Source: Noviherbaspirillum pedocola (lineage in GTDB: Bacteria; Pseudomonadota; Gammaproteobacteria; Burkholderiales; Burkholderiaceae_D). Taken from it: a DNA stretch of 64,000 nucleotides. Below, one piece after another: positions 1-8,854 of the stretch. Location: NCBI RefSeq assembly GCF_016632335.1, contig NZ_JAEPBG010000016.1:60386-124385 (forward strand). Direction: 5' to 3'. Both the position numbers and the translations under genes were made by a program. Each line of letters opens with the position of its first letter. The stretch's first letter is position 1. The notes beneath the pieces were generated by a model that did no database searches, had not been told where the DNA came from, and was given only the letters and a program-made list of their open reading frames with translations.

Positions 1-2241
1 GTCCATCGTGACGTTGTCGCTGAACTGGAACTGCTTGACGGTGCTGAAGGAGCTCGGATTGAAGAAGTTCCTGACAGTGAGCTGGTCCGTGGAACCGTTG
101 ACCATCACGATGAGGTCATAGTCCTTCTGACGATATTGCACGTCGGTGGAAGCAATGTCGGTGAAGACGACGGTGTCGTTGACGTTGGTAGCGTAGTAGC
201 TGGTATCGGTCAGCGTGTCACAACCGTAACCTTTGCCGAAGCGGATGGTGTCTGCCCCGTCGCCACCACTGATGGAGTCGTTGCCGGCGCCACCATCGAG
301 TACATCGTCACCGCCATTGCCGTAGAGGTTGTCGTTGCCCTCGCCGCCGAACATCACATCTGAACCACTATTGCCGCTCAGCGAATCATTCCCGGCAAAC
401 CCGAACAATGCATATGAATTGCTGTCGGGTGCATTGATTGAATCAGCATTCTCACTGCCAAGCCTGCGTGGCATGCCGGCGCTAATGATTAATTGCCCGA
501 ACTCCGAACTGTCATGACCGACTTGCTGCCTCATCGCATTTTGGACATTCACGCCGAGCGTGCCATCGCTGCGCAGAGCTGTCCCGAAGTCATCAATCTG
601 CTGTGCTCCGGTGACGAAATCAGCAAGATATGCGCTGCGCAAGGCAGCCACGGTATCAGCGACGTCCAGCCGGAATGATGCGGAAGCCCCGTCCCATACC
701 AGCTTCATGCTGTCGTACAAGCCCGCGAGATGGGTTTGCGTCATCAGGCGGCCGTAATAGTTCTGTTCTAGCTGTTGATAGGCGCCGGTGAGCACGGCAG
801 TGGCATACGGGCCAGGCATGTTAGTGCCGGCATTCGTGCCGGCGCTCTGCATGAACTGCTGGCCTAGAAAGGCTTCGAGCGTGTACAGCTTGCGGCCATC
901 GTCGATATACGTGCCTCTGCTGTCAGCGCCGTACTGACTACTGCCGGTCCATGCGAACAGGATCTGCTGCATCAAGGCATGGCGAGCGGCGTTGTCGCCT
1001 TCCTGCGCGAACTGCGTCACCAGCGCCTGTAAGCGTCCACTGCCATCGCGGGCCATGGCCTGATGCAGGCTGGGCACATTGCCGAAGCCGGGCAGGTCGG
1101 GTAGGGCGGCGATGGTGGCGTCGACGGGCGTGCTGGTGAGGTCGACTGTGCGCGCGGTGTCAGCGGCAAACCAGACGTCGACCATCGCATGCGAAGTGCC
1201 ATTGGCATCGACGTAGCTGCCGGCCTGCAGCAGCTGGTTGCCTTGCGCATCGGTGACGGATTGCGCGGTATAGGCCACGCCCAGGCTTTGCACGCCGGCG
1301 GCATCGAGGGACAGCAGCTCGCCATTGCCCAGGACGGCATTTGAATCGGCGTCCTTCCAGACGCGCAGTTGGCTGAAGGTGGCATCGGCGGCGTCGATCT
1401 TGCCGTCGTGGTTGTCGTCGAGGGCTGCGAGGGCGATGAAGCCGTTGGCGGCGTGGGAACCGTTGGTGATTTGAGCGTAATTGCCGAAGAGCTCGGAACC
1501 GTCATCGATGGCGCCATTGCCGTTGCGATCCCAGACCAGCAGGCCATCGTCAGGCGCTACCCAGCCGGTGGTTTCGGCGAAGCGGTTGCCGTCGTGGTCG
1601 AAGTGAATGCCTTGGGTTCTCGAAATGGTTTCGATGCCGTCGTGGTCGAGGTCGAGGATGAGCGGGCTGATGGTGGTAAGCGCTGTTTGGAAGCGGGATT
1701 GCAGGTCGGTGATTAATTTTTCAAACGAAGCAGGGATTTTCCCAGTCGTTGTTATGTCTTTTATGCCGCTTTGAATTTTCTGCGTTATGTCTTGCAGTAA
1801 AAAATTAAGCGAAAGTGTGTATGGATTTATTAGAAAGGTTTCTGAGATGTCTTTTAAAATTCCTGACGGCTCCATTAATCCTGAATAATTCTCACCGACT
1901 GCGGCAAGATATGCGCCAACTGCCCAAGTGGCACATTGTGAACCGAAGGGCAGATCATAGGGAGGAGGAAACGAAGATGTCTTTTCTATATAGGACATTA
2001 AATTGTTGTACTGAGCTTCAGTCAATTCAATCTTTCCAGACGTGTTTGTCCAGCGATGATCTGCATCGTCATACAAAAAGCCATTACTTTCTAGTTTTCC
2101 AGATTCTAATGGCGCAAAACCATAGAAATCTTTTCGATTTTCCGGGCCATAAACCACAATGAACGCGTGTGGTATAAGGTCGTGTGGCTCACCAGTTGCG
2201 GCACCAATGAAGCTGCGAATTTCCATGCTATAGGCGCTCAT
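1..2241 (-). CDS. RTX-type calcium-binding protein, 3' end cut by window edge
   Basis: The frame is open from ATG at 2241 to base 1 (747 codons in the window) and the C-terminus lies outside. The start MSAYSMEIRSF has a GAGAGGAAA ribosome site. Residues about 1-120 are an unfamiliar domain with a His in HAFIVVYG and a Cys in GSQCATWAVG. That His-then-Cys order resembles permuted papain-like or NlpC-like folds, which is only a suggestion. From about residue 190 come EF-hand-like Asp-rich motifs (LDLDHDGIETI, FDHDGNRFAE, DRNGNGAIDDGSELFG, DDNHDGKIDAADATF), then a long helical-looking middle. From about residue 620 there are typical RTX nonapeptides (GGEGNDNLYGNGGDDVLDGG). Such proteins are normally exported by a type I system, which is not visible here. 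The start overlaps the end of the upstream membrane protein by 4 bases, so the two are probably co-transcribed. Confidence 0.85.
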   Translation of the reverse strand, partial: MSAYSMEIRSFIGAATGEPHDLIPHAFIVVYGPENRKDFYGFAPLESGKLESNGFLYDDADHRWTNTSGKIELTEAQYNNLMSYIEKTSSFPPPYDLPFGSQCATWAVGAYLAAVGENYSGLMEPSGILKDISETFLINPYTLSLNFLLQDITQKIQSGIKDITTTGKIPASFEKLITDLQSRFQTALTTISPLILDLDHDGIETISRTQGIHFDHDGNRFAETTGWVAPDDGLLVWDRNGNGAIDDGSELFGNYAQITNGSHAANGFIALAALDDNHDGKIDAADATFSQLRVWKDADSNAVLGNGELLSLDAAGVQSLGVAYTAQSVTDAQGNQLLQAGSYVDANGTSHAMVDVWFAADTARTVDLTSTPVDATIAALPDLPGFGNVPSLHQAMARDGSGRLQALVTQFAQEGDNAARHALMQQILFAWTGSSQYGADSRGTYIDDGRKLYTLEAFLGQQFMQSAGTNAGTNMPGPYATAVLTGAYQQLEQNYYGRLMTQTHLAGLYDSMKLVWDGASASFRLDVADTVAALRSAYLADFVTGAQQIDDFGTALRSDGTLGVNVQNAMRQQVGHDSSEFGQLIISAGMPRRLGSENADSINAPDSNSYALFGFAGNDSLSGNSGSDVMFGGEGNDNLYGNGGDDVLDGGAGNDSISGGDGADTIRFGKGYGCDTLTDTSYYATNVNDTVVFTDIASTDVQYRQKDYDLIVMVNGSTDQLTVRNFFNPSSFSTVKQFQFSDNVTMD

Positions 2242-2696
2242 TTTTTCCTCTCCAATTTAATAAGGCTTGGTGATGGTAATTGCCATAAAAATTTGTGCAC
2301 TCTTTCCTGTTTCGTTTCTTCATGAATATAAATCGCTATTTCGATTTCTCTATTTGATTCAATATATTTATCTAAGCATATGGCAAGTAACTCTGCCATT
2401 AGCTTATTGTTCATGCTATAAAACTCTAACGTTATGCCTTCGTTATATGACTGGCCGAAAATTAGCTCTTTATCGAGACAATCACTTTTATGATCCTTGC
2501 ATATGGAATTTTTTTTTAGCTGCCTGTATAGCTTTTCAATTAAGTCTTTAGTTTCAGCTTGATATCGTCTTTCATGTAAAATTGCATCTTTTATTGAAAA
2601 AACGAATTCTACGGAGGTATATGCTAGTGTTAGTATCGCAATTAATATCAACAGCTGCGCTCCCCTGCTGCGAAGAGTCTTATTTCCAAAATTCAT
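2238..2696 (-). CDS. Small single-pass membrane protein of unknown function
   Basis: 152 residues with one hydrophobic segment near the N-terminus (AQLLILIAILTLAYTSVEFVF, about residues 13-33). A Lys/Glu-rich extramembrane part follows that contains Cys in SICKDHKSDCLDKE and in AICLDKY. I recognise no family. It is AT-richer than the housekeeping genes of the window, as is the N-terminal end of the RTX gene that follows. Its stop overlaps the RTX start by 4 bases (ATGA), so the two are probably translationally coupled. An accessory or protective role for the RTX protein is possible but is inference. Confidence 0.65.
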   Translation of the reverse strand: MNFGNKTLRSRGAQLLILIAILTLAYTSVEFVFSIKDAILHERRYQAETKDLIEKLYRQLKKNSICKDHKSDCLDKELIFGQSYNEGITLEFYSMNNKLMAELLAICLDKYIESNREIEIAIYIHEETKQERVHKFLWQLPSPSLIKLERKK

Positions 2697-2764
2697 TTAT
2701 ATAAATTTTTTATTTAATGGTTTTCGCGATTCGATCGACATGCCCACTTCGGCTGGAAAAACAT

Positions 2765-3054
2765 TTAATGCGCATATTTTTCATTCGCCATGAGGCACCA
2801 TTGCATCAGCTGCATTTCCTTGGACGCCATAACAATGTGATTGTTTGAGAGTAGGTTTCGCTTAATCCCTAGGAGGTCGTAGCTACTATCCATGGCGCTA
2901 TTGCCGTTGTAATCGCAGACCAGCAGGCCATCGTCCAGTGTGAGCCAATCGGTGGTTTCGGCGAAGCGGTTGCCGTCGTGGTCGAAGTGAATGCCTTGGG
3001 TTCTCGAGATGGTTTCGATGCCGTCGTGGTCGAGGTCGAGGACATCGGCAGGAA
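2765..3054 (-). pseudogene. Relic duplicate of the RTX gene's EF-hand segment
   Basis: Read on the minus strand this gives LDLDHDGIETISRTQG, then FDHDGNRFAETTDWLTLDDG, then a diverged tail ending in TAA at 2767-2765. About 115 bases (2932-3045) are nearly identical to 1551-1664 inside the RTX gene upstream. There is no start codon: an in-frame TAG lies just upstream of the homologous part, and no RTX repeats follow. It is a leftover of duplication or recombination and is unlikely to be functional. Confidence 0.75.
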
Positions 3055-3783
3055 GCTAGACATAAAGCACTCCTCGGTCGGACAAGTCGATGCGATGAAA
3101 GGCCGCCGGCGGAGGAGCGTTTGCCATCCTCATGCGCTAGGGCGATCAGCGTGGATATGAAAAAAGCGCCTGGAACACTACCGGCTTACAGCCATGTCAT
3201 CGACACGGAAGGGAGCTGCAAGGAAGCGTTATTGGACCGCGAAGATCGGCATGCGGCGATTTCTGTTAAATCGACTCAACAAAGACTTAACAGTATCGTG
3301 CCCGTGGGCGACGCCGTGAAGAGAGGGATCAGCATCCGCTCGCGATGCGGACGATGGCCGCATCGTGTTCTGATCAGACAGAATCGATGCCATACACGTA
3401 GCGGAATGCGCAGGCAATGCCCTGATCGGGTTAAGTTAATTGGGCTGATGCCAAGACTCACGCCTTTGCCAATCACGCATACCCGGTTCGCTTTGATACC
3501 GCCACAGCAATCAATCTCCCGCCTCACGCGTAAACACCAGCAAACCAATCAAGCCGCCGATGATGGCACCATGGCTGCGCTGCAGCTGCGGCGGTTCTTA
3601 TTCAGGCGATACCGGTACGGGCACGAAGAACAGCGAGCCGATGTGGTGGTCAGTCGATATCGACGCTCAGCCGCGAGGTCATCAGGTGGCTGCACGGTCT
3701 CGCGCCGATGACGAGCACGAACAGCCGCGCAAAGATGGAATCGGGAAGCAAGCGGGGATGCGGCAAAGCGATGGCAGCCGCGC
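3055..3783. other. Gene-poor stretch, no supported gene
   Basis: Open frames occur on both strands but none has a convincing ribosome site, a recognisable protein or consistent codon usage. Short hydrophobic readings on the minus strand (GAIIGGLIGLLVFTREAGD, 3490-3560) may be debris of a decayed gene. I see nothing else that can be supported. Confidence 0.5.
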
Positions 3784-4164
3784 TCATAGTCCCCGCACGA
3801 AGCGTTCGATCGCATTCAGCGCCATGCCCTTGCGGGCAAGCGCTTCATGCGGCACGACCCGCACCATCGGGTAGTCCGGCAAGGCCCGCGAAGAACGATA
3901 CGGATTGGCAGGCGCGAGATAGTAATGCTCGCGGCCGTCCACGGTACGGATGAACAGCCGCGCACGCAAGCGTGCATCCGCATGCAGGATGCATTGCGCT
4001 TGCGCTGCCGGAATGTCCTCGCCAAAGCGCATGCGTGCGCGCGCAAGCAGTTCTTCCAGCGGCAGATAGTGGTCGGCGTCCGCGAGCACACGCTTCAACA
4101 GGAAGGCGAGATGCGCGGCTTCACGGCGGGCTGAGCGTTGACGTCGGGTGGTAATGGTGTCCAT
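3784..4164 (-). CDS. Hypothetical protein, 126 residues
   Basis: A basic, soluble-looking protein beginning MDTITTRRQRSARREAAHL. A central segment (LLKRVLADADHYLPLEELLARARMRFGED) could be a winged-helix-like fold, but I do not recognise a family. The C-terminal part (GREHYYLAPANPYRSSRALPDYP) is rich in aromatics. No strong Shine-Dalgarno sequence precedes the ATG. It stands alone, with a gene-poor stretch downstream and a REP-like repeat upstream. I call it likely coding because frame and codon usage fit the genome. Confidence 0.5.
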   Translation of the reverse strand: MDTITTRRQRSARREAAHLAFLLKRVLADADHYLPLEELLARARMRFGEDIPAAQAQCILHADARLRARLFIRTVDGREHYYLAPANPYRSSRALPDYPMVRVVPHEALARKGMALNAIERFVRGL

Positions 4165-4283
4165 GTCTGTTGGTTGACGGCTGGTACATTGGTGGCTCGA
4201 CCCGGCGCGCTATCGCGCATTCGTAGGGCCTGCTCCGCCCACGCGTCTCTTCGTCCGACCGGGGTCTCGAGCGTGCGACCGGT

Positions 4284-4307
4284 CCGCGTGGGCTTTGCCC
4301 ACCCTAC
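4284..4307. repeat. REP-like palindromic repeat, copy 1
   Basis: The core GTGGGCTTTGCCCAC (4288-4302) is a 6-bp stem with a TTT loop, followed by CCTAC. The 24 bases 4284-4307 are the exact reverse complement of 6961-6984. It lies between two genes transcribed on the minus strand. Confidence 0.8.
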
Positions 4308-4425
4308 GGCACAGCGCGACCGCGAGGTGCAGCCAGGAATCGGAAGACAAACTATAGACAAGCGGTATCGACACGATGTGTCCGCTTTGTATCGAGCGCG
4401 ACATAATCCGCGCCCGCGCCGATGG

Positions 4426-5607
4426 CTAGGCAGGTGTGCGAAAGAACCGCATGGACACCAGCGCAATCGCCAGCGCGCACAGCAACAGCAGCGCCAGCGC
4501 GATGCGCAGGCTCAGCGCATGCGCGATGAATCCGACGATGACCGGTCCTGCCAGCAGGCCGACATAGGCCAGGCGCGTGGTTACGGCCAGGCCGGCGGAT
4601 GCGGTGCGGCAATGCGCGATCGCTTCCCTGCCGGCTGACGAGAACATGATCGGGATCACGTTCGACAAACCCAGCCCGGCCAGCAGAAAGCCGCTTGCCG
4701 CCAGCAACGGCCGCGGCATCAGCAGCGCCGCGCCGACGCCAACGATGCACAGCGCGCAGCTGCAGGGAATGACGAGGGTCGGGCCGAGACGTGCGCGCAC
4801 CGGGTCGCCGAGAAAGCGCCCGGTCGCCATGCCGATCGAGAAGGCCGCATAGCCGGCGCCGATGAGGCCAGCCGAAGCCTGCGCGACATCGCGCATGTAG
4901 ACCGCGGTCCAGTCGTACATCGCGCCTTCGACCACCAAGCCGAGAAAGGACAGAAAGCCGAGCATCTGCAGGCGCCGGTGCAGCCTGGGCTCGGCGCTGA
5001 CGGGGGCATCGGACGATGCCGGCGCATGTTCCGGCCCGGCGGCTTGCAGCGCGGACTCCTGCATCAATCCTCGCGCGGCGAGCAGGGTGATCAGCGCGCA
5101 CAGGCCGCATACGACCAGCATGTGCGCTTCATTCGGCCACCCGGCGCCGCGCCAGGCGCTGGCGACAATCGCGCCCAGCATGCCGCCGACGCTGAAGCTG
5201 CCATGCAGCGAGCCGATGATGGGCTTGCCGAAATGCGTCTCCAGCATCACCGCCTGCGAATTCGCGGCGATGTCGTTAAGCGCGCTGGCCGCGCCATAGG
5301 CCAGAAGCCAGGGCAGCAGCAGCGCGTATTGCGGCACCAGCAGAATGCCGAAGGCGGCAAGCGCCATCAAGAGGCCGCTGCGCACCGCTGCGTGCGCGCT
5401 GCCGACGCGTCCGATCCAGCGCCCGCCCCAGGCCATGACCAGGATGCCGCCCAGCGCCACCGCGAGCATGGCCAGCGACAGCACCGCGTCCGACAGATGG
5501 AAACGGTCCTTGATCGTCGGTACATGCACGCCCCACGACGCATAGATCACGCCGTTGCAGAACAAGATGGCCATGGTGGCGCAGCGCGCCTTTGTCAGTT
5601 GCGACAT
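4426..5607 (-). CDS. MFS permease, YbjJ-like
   Basis: A 393-residue major facilitator superfamily inner-membrane protein with about 12 hydrophobic segments. The chosen start is MSQLTKARCATMAILFCNGV. The frame is open 58 codons further upstream, but that extension is Pro/Arg-rich and unlike an MFS N-terminus. The segment GGRWIGRVGSAHAAVRSG sits where the MFS loop 2-3 motif is expected. A soluble central loop (residues about 200-225, AAGPEHAPASSDAPVSAEP) separates the two six-helix halves. The overall pattern fits the YbjJ group. The substrate is unknown. It is a single gene, with a REP-like repeat downstream. Confidence 0.85.
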   Translation of the reverse strand: MSQLTKARCATMAILFCNGVIYASWGVHVPTIKDRFHLSDAVLSLAMLAVALGGILVMAWGGRWIGRVGSAHAAVRSGLLMALAAFGILLVPQYALLLPWLLAYGAASALNDIAANSQAVMLETHFGKPIIGSLHGSFSVGGMLGAIVASAWRGAGWPNEAHMLVVCGLCALITLLAARGLMQESALQAAGPEHAPASSDAPVSAEPRLHRRLQMLGFLSFLGLVVEGAMYDWTAVYMRDVAQASAGLIGAGYAAFSIGMATGRFLGDPVRARLGPTLVIPCSCALCIVGVGAALLMPRPLLAASGFLLAGLGLSNVIPIMFSSAGREAIAHCRTASAGLAVTTRLAYVGLLAGPVIVGFIAHALSLRIALALLLLCALAIALVSMRFFRTPA

Positions 5608-6082
5608 CGGGTACGGAAGAGATGCGTGCCGGGAAACGGGAAGGGGCTTGCGGGATACGGGCAACAACGCTGCGCATTGAGGCGCATTGATGGGCAGCCG
5701 CAGGCGGGATGGGCGTGCCCGGCATGTTGGCAAAGGCAGAAGCATAGCGGTTCTGGCAGGAAGCTTCATGCGCCGGCGCAATGCCGCGCGGCATGCCTTG
5801 CAAACGGGACAGACGGCCGCATATCAGTATCCGTACCGCCCGAGCGACAGCTCATCTCGCGGGTTGCGTTGCCCGGCCGCATTGTCATCATGGCCGCTGG
5901 CATGCGCGCATCCCCTTCCTGTCCTACCGCCCGAGCTGCATGCATTCCGACATGACACGATCGGCACATCGGCCGCGTCGATCCACGCTTCATGTCGCAT
6001 CCATCAACCATGCGCATGTGCTGCGCAGGCTCTTCGGTCGCGAGCTTGCGGCTGCGGCATGCCCCACAGAGGAAAGCGAATC
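5608..6082. other. Intergenic region, nothing recognised
   Basis: 475 bases between the divergent MFS gene and infA. It must hold both promoters, but I could not pick out convincing -35/-10 boxes, and no open frame here is supported. Confidence 0.5.
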
Positions 6083-6334
6083 ATGAAAGAACAGCTGATT
6101 GAAATGCAAGGCAAGGTCACCGAGATTCTTCCCGACTCCCGTTATCGCGTGGATCTCGAAAACGGTCATCAATTGGTGGCCTATACCGCCGGCAAGATGC
6201 GGCAGCACCATATCCGCATCATCGCCGGAGACAAGGTGACGCTGGAACTGTCGCCGTATGACCTGAGCAAAGGCCGCATTACCTTCCGTCATCTGGACCG
6301 GCAGGGCATGCCGCCTAGGCAGCGCCGGCGCTAA
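6083..6334 (+). CDS. infA: Translation initiation factor IF-1
   Basis: An 83-residue OB-fold protein. [20 protein letters not shown] and the segment around [17 protein letters not shown] match IF-1, which binds the 30S A site with IF-2 and IF-3 during initiation. The Arg-rich tail (MPPRQRRR) is the extended form seen in many Burkholderiales. The gene stands alone, away from the ribosomal-protein operon that carries the usual infA in these organisms, so it is probably a second paralogue. The frame is open far upstream, but homology starts at this ATG, which is preceded by AGAGGAAAG. Confidence 0.93.
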   Translation: MKEQLIEMQGKVTEILPDSRYRVDLENGHQLVAYTAGKMRQHHIRIIAGDKVTLELSPYDLSKGRITFRHLDRQGMPPRQRRR

Positions 6335-6384
6335 GGTGTCACGGCGCCACCGCCTCCGGCTTGCATGGCGAGCCGGTAACAAGA

Positions 6385-6406
6385 AAGGGCTCCCGCGGGA
6401 GCCCTT
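6385..6406. terminator. Bidirectional terminator between infA and the DUF1232 gene
   Basis: A perfect hairpin, AAGGGCTCCCG/CGGGAGCCCTT, placed between two convergent genes about 50 bases after the infA stop. Flanking A and T residues are short, so the strength is uncertain. Confidence 0.65.
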
Positions 6407-6429
6407 GTCGCAGGTATCGCTGGTATCGC

Positions 6430-6708
6430 TTAACGATAACGACGCGGCGTGGTCACGCGCACCGCATCGGCGCGCACTTCCATCGGCAGGCGGCTCACCA
6501 GGAAATGCAACAGCAGCGGCACCAGAACCAGGTCGTCAACAATGCCAAGCAGCGGGATGGCCAGGTTCAGCGGCGATACCGCGTACATGCCCAGCAGCGC
6601 CACCGCGGGAAGCAGCCACCCCGGACGGGACGGATGTTTCAACGCGTGCCAGAGCAGATGCAGATCGGCACGGCTGGTTTTCCAGAGCAGCAACATCAAA
6701 CGCTTCAT
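6430..6708 (-). CDS. DUF1232 (YkvA-like) membrane protein
   Basis: 92 residues. The signature part, ALLGMYAVSPLNLAIPLLG followed by IVDDLVLVPLLL, is the DUF1232 pattern (YxxxPxDxxPxxxPxxGxxDDxxxxxxxx). There are two hydrophobic segments, so it is probably an inner-membrane protein. The function of the family is not established. The start at 6708 has TGGAGAAAACTG upstream; the longer reading from 6741 has no such site. It converges on infA across a terminator hairpin. Confidence 0.8.
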   Translation of the reverse strand: MKRLMLLLWKTSRADLHLLWHALKHPSRPGWLLPAVALLGMYAVSPLNLAIPLLGIVDDLVLVPLLLHFLVSRLPMEVRADAVRVTTPRRYR

Positions 6709-7200
6709 CAGTTTTCTCCAATGTAGGGGCGCCTGGCCCAACGCGGCGCGAACAGCGCGCCGGCACCGAGATATATGCCGCCATGCGGAATGGATACAAG
6801 ACTACGCGGGAGAAAATCGGCGGAGTGGAAAGGGAAGACGCTCCATGCCACCGCTGCATCAGGAAATGTTCGGAAATGCGAAGACACATGAACGATGTCT
6901 TCATCAAGAAGTGCCGACTCGTTGAGAGCTAAACCGTCGAGCCCGCGATCACACTGGCGTGTAGGGTGGGCAAAGCCCACGCGGGTATCCGTCCATCACC
7001 CGCGTGAGCACAGCCACCCTGTGACAACACAAGCGCCCGGCCAGCCGGCTTCAGTCGATATAGCGCAACCCGGCCTTCTCCAGCGGCTCACGCATGTTGC
7101 ACATATCCAGCCCCGGCATGCCCGAGCTACGTTGAACCGCGCCTGAAGGCGCTGAAGGCACCCCTGCTCGTGGATGCGCCGCTGTAGCGCCGCGAAGATC
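6709..7200. other. Intergenic region with REP-like repeat and possible gene debris
   Basis: No complete gene is supported. It holds REP-like copy 2 (6961-6984). On the minus strand at about 7050-7130 there is a short protein-like reading, SSGMPGLDMCNMREPLEKAG, ending in a stop. This may be the 3' remnant of a gene once downstream of the ars operon, but the family is not recognised. Confidence 0.4.
6961..6984. repeat. REP-like palindromic repeat, copy 2
   Basis: The exact reverse complement of 4284-4307, with core GTGGGCAAAGCCCAC. It lies in an intergenic region downstream of the minus-strand ars operon. Confidence 0.8.
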
Positions 7201-8271
7201 CTACATCCGCTCTTCATACCAGCGCTGCGAACGGTTCACGACCGCGACGACGAGCAGCATCACAGGCACTTCGATCAGCACGCCGACGACAGTGGCCAGC
7301 GCGGCGCCCGATTCGAAGCCGAACAGGCTGATCGCGGTCGCAACCGCGAGCTCGAAGAAGTTCGATGCCCCGATCAGGCTGGATGGGCCGGCAACGCAAT
7401 GCGCGACGCTGAAGCGGCGATTGAGCAGATAAGCCAGGCCCGCGTTGAAAAACACCTGAATCAGAATCGGCACCGCGAGCAGGGCGATGACCAGCGGCTG
7501 CCTCGTGATCGCTTCGCCCTGAAAGGCGAACAGCAGGATCAGCGTCAGCAGCAGCGCCGATATCGAGAACGGCGCAAGCTTCTGGACGGCGCGTTCGAGA
7601 TGGCCGCGGCCTCGGGCCAGAAGCATCCTGCGCGCGGCCTGCGCCAGAATGACCGGGAGAATGATGTACAGCACGACCGAGGTAATGAGCGTGTCCCACG
7701 GCACCGTGATCGCCGATAGCCCGAGCAGGAAGGCCACGAGCGGCGCGAAGGCCAGGATCATGATGGAGTCGTTCAGCGCAACCTGCGACAGCGTGAAATA
7801 CGGATCGCCCCGGCACAACTGGCTCCAGACAAACACCATCGCCGTGCAGGGCGCCGCGGCCAGCAAGATCAGGCCCGCGATATAACTGTCCAGTTGCCCG
7901 GCGGGCAGCCAGCCGGCGAAGAGATGCCGGATGAATAGCCAGCCCAGGAAAGCCATCGAGAACGGCTTGATGAGCCAGTTCACCACCAGCGTGACGCCGA
8001 TGCCGCGCCACTGGCTCGTGACCTGGGCCAGCGCGCCGAAATCGATCTTGATCAGCATCGGGATGATCATCACCCAGATCAGCAGTCCCACCGGGATATT
8101 GACCCGGGCCACTTCCAGACTGGCGATCGTCTTGAAAACGTCGGGAAGGGCGCGGCCCAGAAGGATGCCGGTGAGGATGCAGAGAAGCACCCAGACGCTC
8201 AGATAGCGCTCGAAGAAGCCGATCGCCGGGGCAGGGCCGCCAGCGACCTCGGTGGTGTGAGATGTCGTCAT
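7201..8271 (-). CDS. acr3: ACR3-family arsenite efflux permease
   Basis: 356 residues with about ten membrane segments. The family hallmark Cys is in LLAAAPCTAMVFVWS (residue about 150). This is the conserved Cys of ACR3 helix 4 needed for arsenite transport. Other conserved segments are PIGL-like VNIPVGLLIWVMIIPML near helix 2 and GPSSLIGASNFFELAVA. It exports As(III) using the proton-motive force and works with ArsC, which produces arsenite from arsenate. It is the last gene of the arsR-arsC-acr3 operon, 18 bases after arsC. The family is often labelled arsB although it is unrelated to E. coli ArsB. Confidence 0.95.
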   Translation of the reverse strand: MTTSHTTEVAGGPAPAIGFFERYLSVWVLLCILTGILLGRALPDVFKTIASLEVARVNIPVGLLIWVMIIPMLIKIDFGALAQVTSQWRGIGVTLVVNWLIKPFSMAFLGWLFIRHLFAGWLPAGQLDSYIAGLILLAAAPCTAMVFVWSQLCRGDPYFTLSQVALNDSIMILAFAPLVAFLLGLSAITVPWDTLITSVVLYIILPVILAQAARRMLLARGRGHLERAVQKLAPFSISALLLTLILLFAFQGEAITRQPLVIALLAVPILIQVFFNAGLAYLLNRRFSVAHCVAGPSSLIGASNFFELAVATAISLFGFESGAALATVVGVLIEVPVMLLVVAVVNRSQRWYEERM

Positions 8272-8289
8272 TGCGCAATGCGCCCGGCT

Positions 8290-8799
8290 TCAGGCCGAAG
8301 CGATGGGCATGTCGCCGATGCGCCGCAGTTCCCGCTCGATACCGGCCTTGTCCAGCGTGGCGATCGGCAGGCCGACGAAGCGCTCCATTCTCGCCTTGAT
8401 CTGGCCGAAGATTTTGGAGAAGGCCGCGCGCTTGTGCTCGTCGCTGCCTTGAACCGCGGCCGGATCCTCGAAGGACCAGTGCGCCGTGGCGGGCCGCCCC
8501 GGCCAGACCGGGCAGGCTTCGCCCGCGGCGTTGTCGCATACCGTGATGATGAAGTCCATCTGCGGCGCATCCAGTCGGGCGAATTCTTCCCAGGATTTGC
8601 TGCGCAGGCTTTCTACCGGATAGCCGATTGCCTTCACCTTCTCGATGGCGAAAGGATTAACCGTGCCGCCTGGCTTGCTACCGGCGCTGTGGCCACGAAT
8701 GTTCCCCTTGCTCATTGTCGTTGCCAGGGCTTCGGCCATGATGCTTCGCGCGGAATTGCCTGTGCACAGGAACAGGACGTTGAAGGTCTTTTCGGTCAC
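8290..8799 (-). CDS. arsC: Arsenate reductase, low-molecular-weight phosphatase type
   Basis: 169 residues. The catalytic loop C12-TGNSA-R18 (CX5R) follows NVLFLC, as in LMW protein-tyrosine-phosphatase-like ArsC. A second candidate redox Cys lies in TVCDNAAGEACPVWPG, and the Asp-Pro general-acid element is probably FEDPAAV. It reduces As(V) to As(III) in the cytoplasm, with thioredoxin or glutaredoxin regenerating the enzyme. It lies between arsR and acr3 in one operon. The C-terminal extension (about 30 residues past the core) is common in proteobacterial members. Confidence 0.95.
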   Translation of the reverse strand: MTEKTFNVLFLCTGNSARSIMAEALATTMSKGNIRGHSAGSKPGGTVNPFAIEKVKAIGYPVESLRSKSWEEFARLDAPQMDFIITVCDNAAGEACPVWPGRPATAHWSFEDPAAVQGSDEHKRAAFSKIFGQIKARMERFVGLPIATLDKAGIERELRRIGDMPIASA

Positions 8800-8854
8800 G
8801 GTTGTCTCGAAAGGTAAGCGATTGAACGAGGAGGAGAGGTGGCTGGCGCGGATG

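Noticed and set aside
3121-3711. A 196-codon open frame on the plus strand
   Set aside because: No ribosome site, no recognisable protein features, and overlapping frames of similar length on the other strand.
5687-6082. Extension of the IF-1 frame by 132 codons upstream
   Set aside because: IF-1 homology and a ribosome site begin at 6083; the upstream translation is not protein-like.
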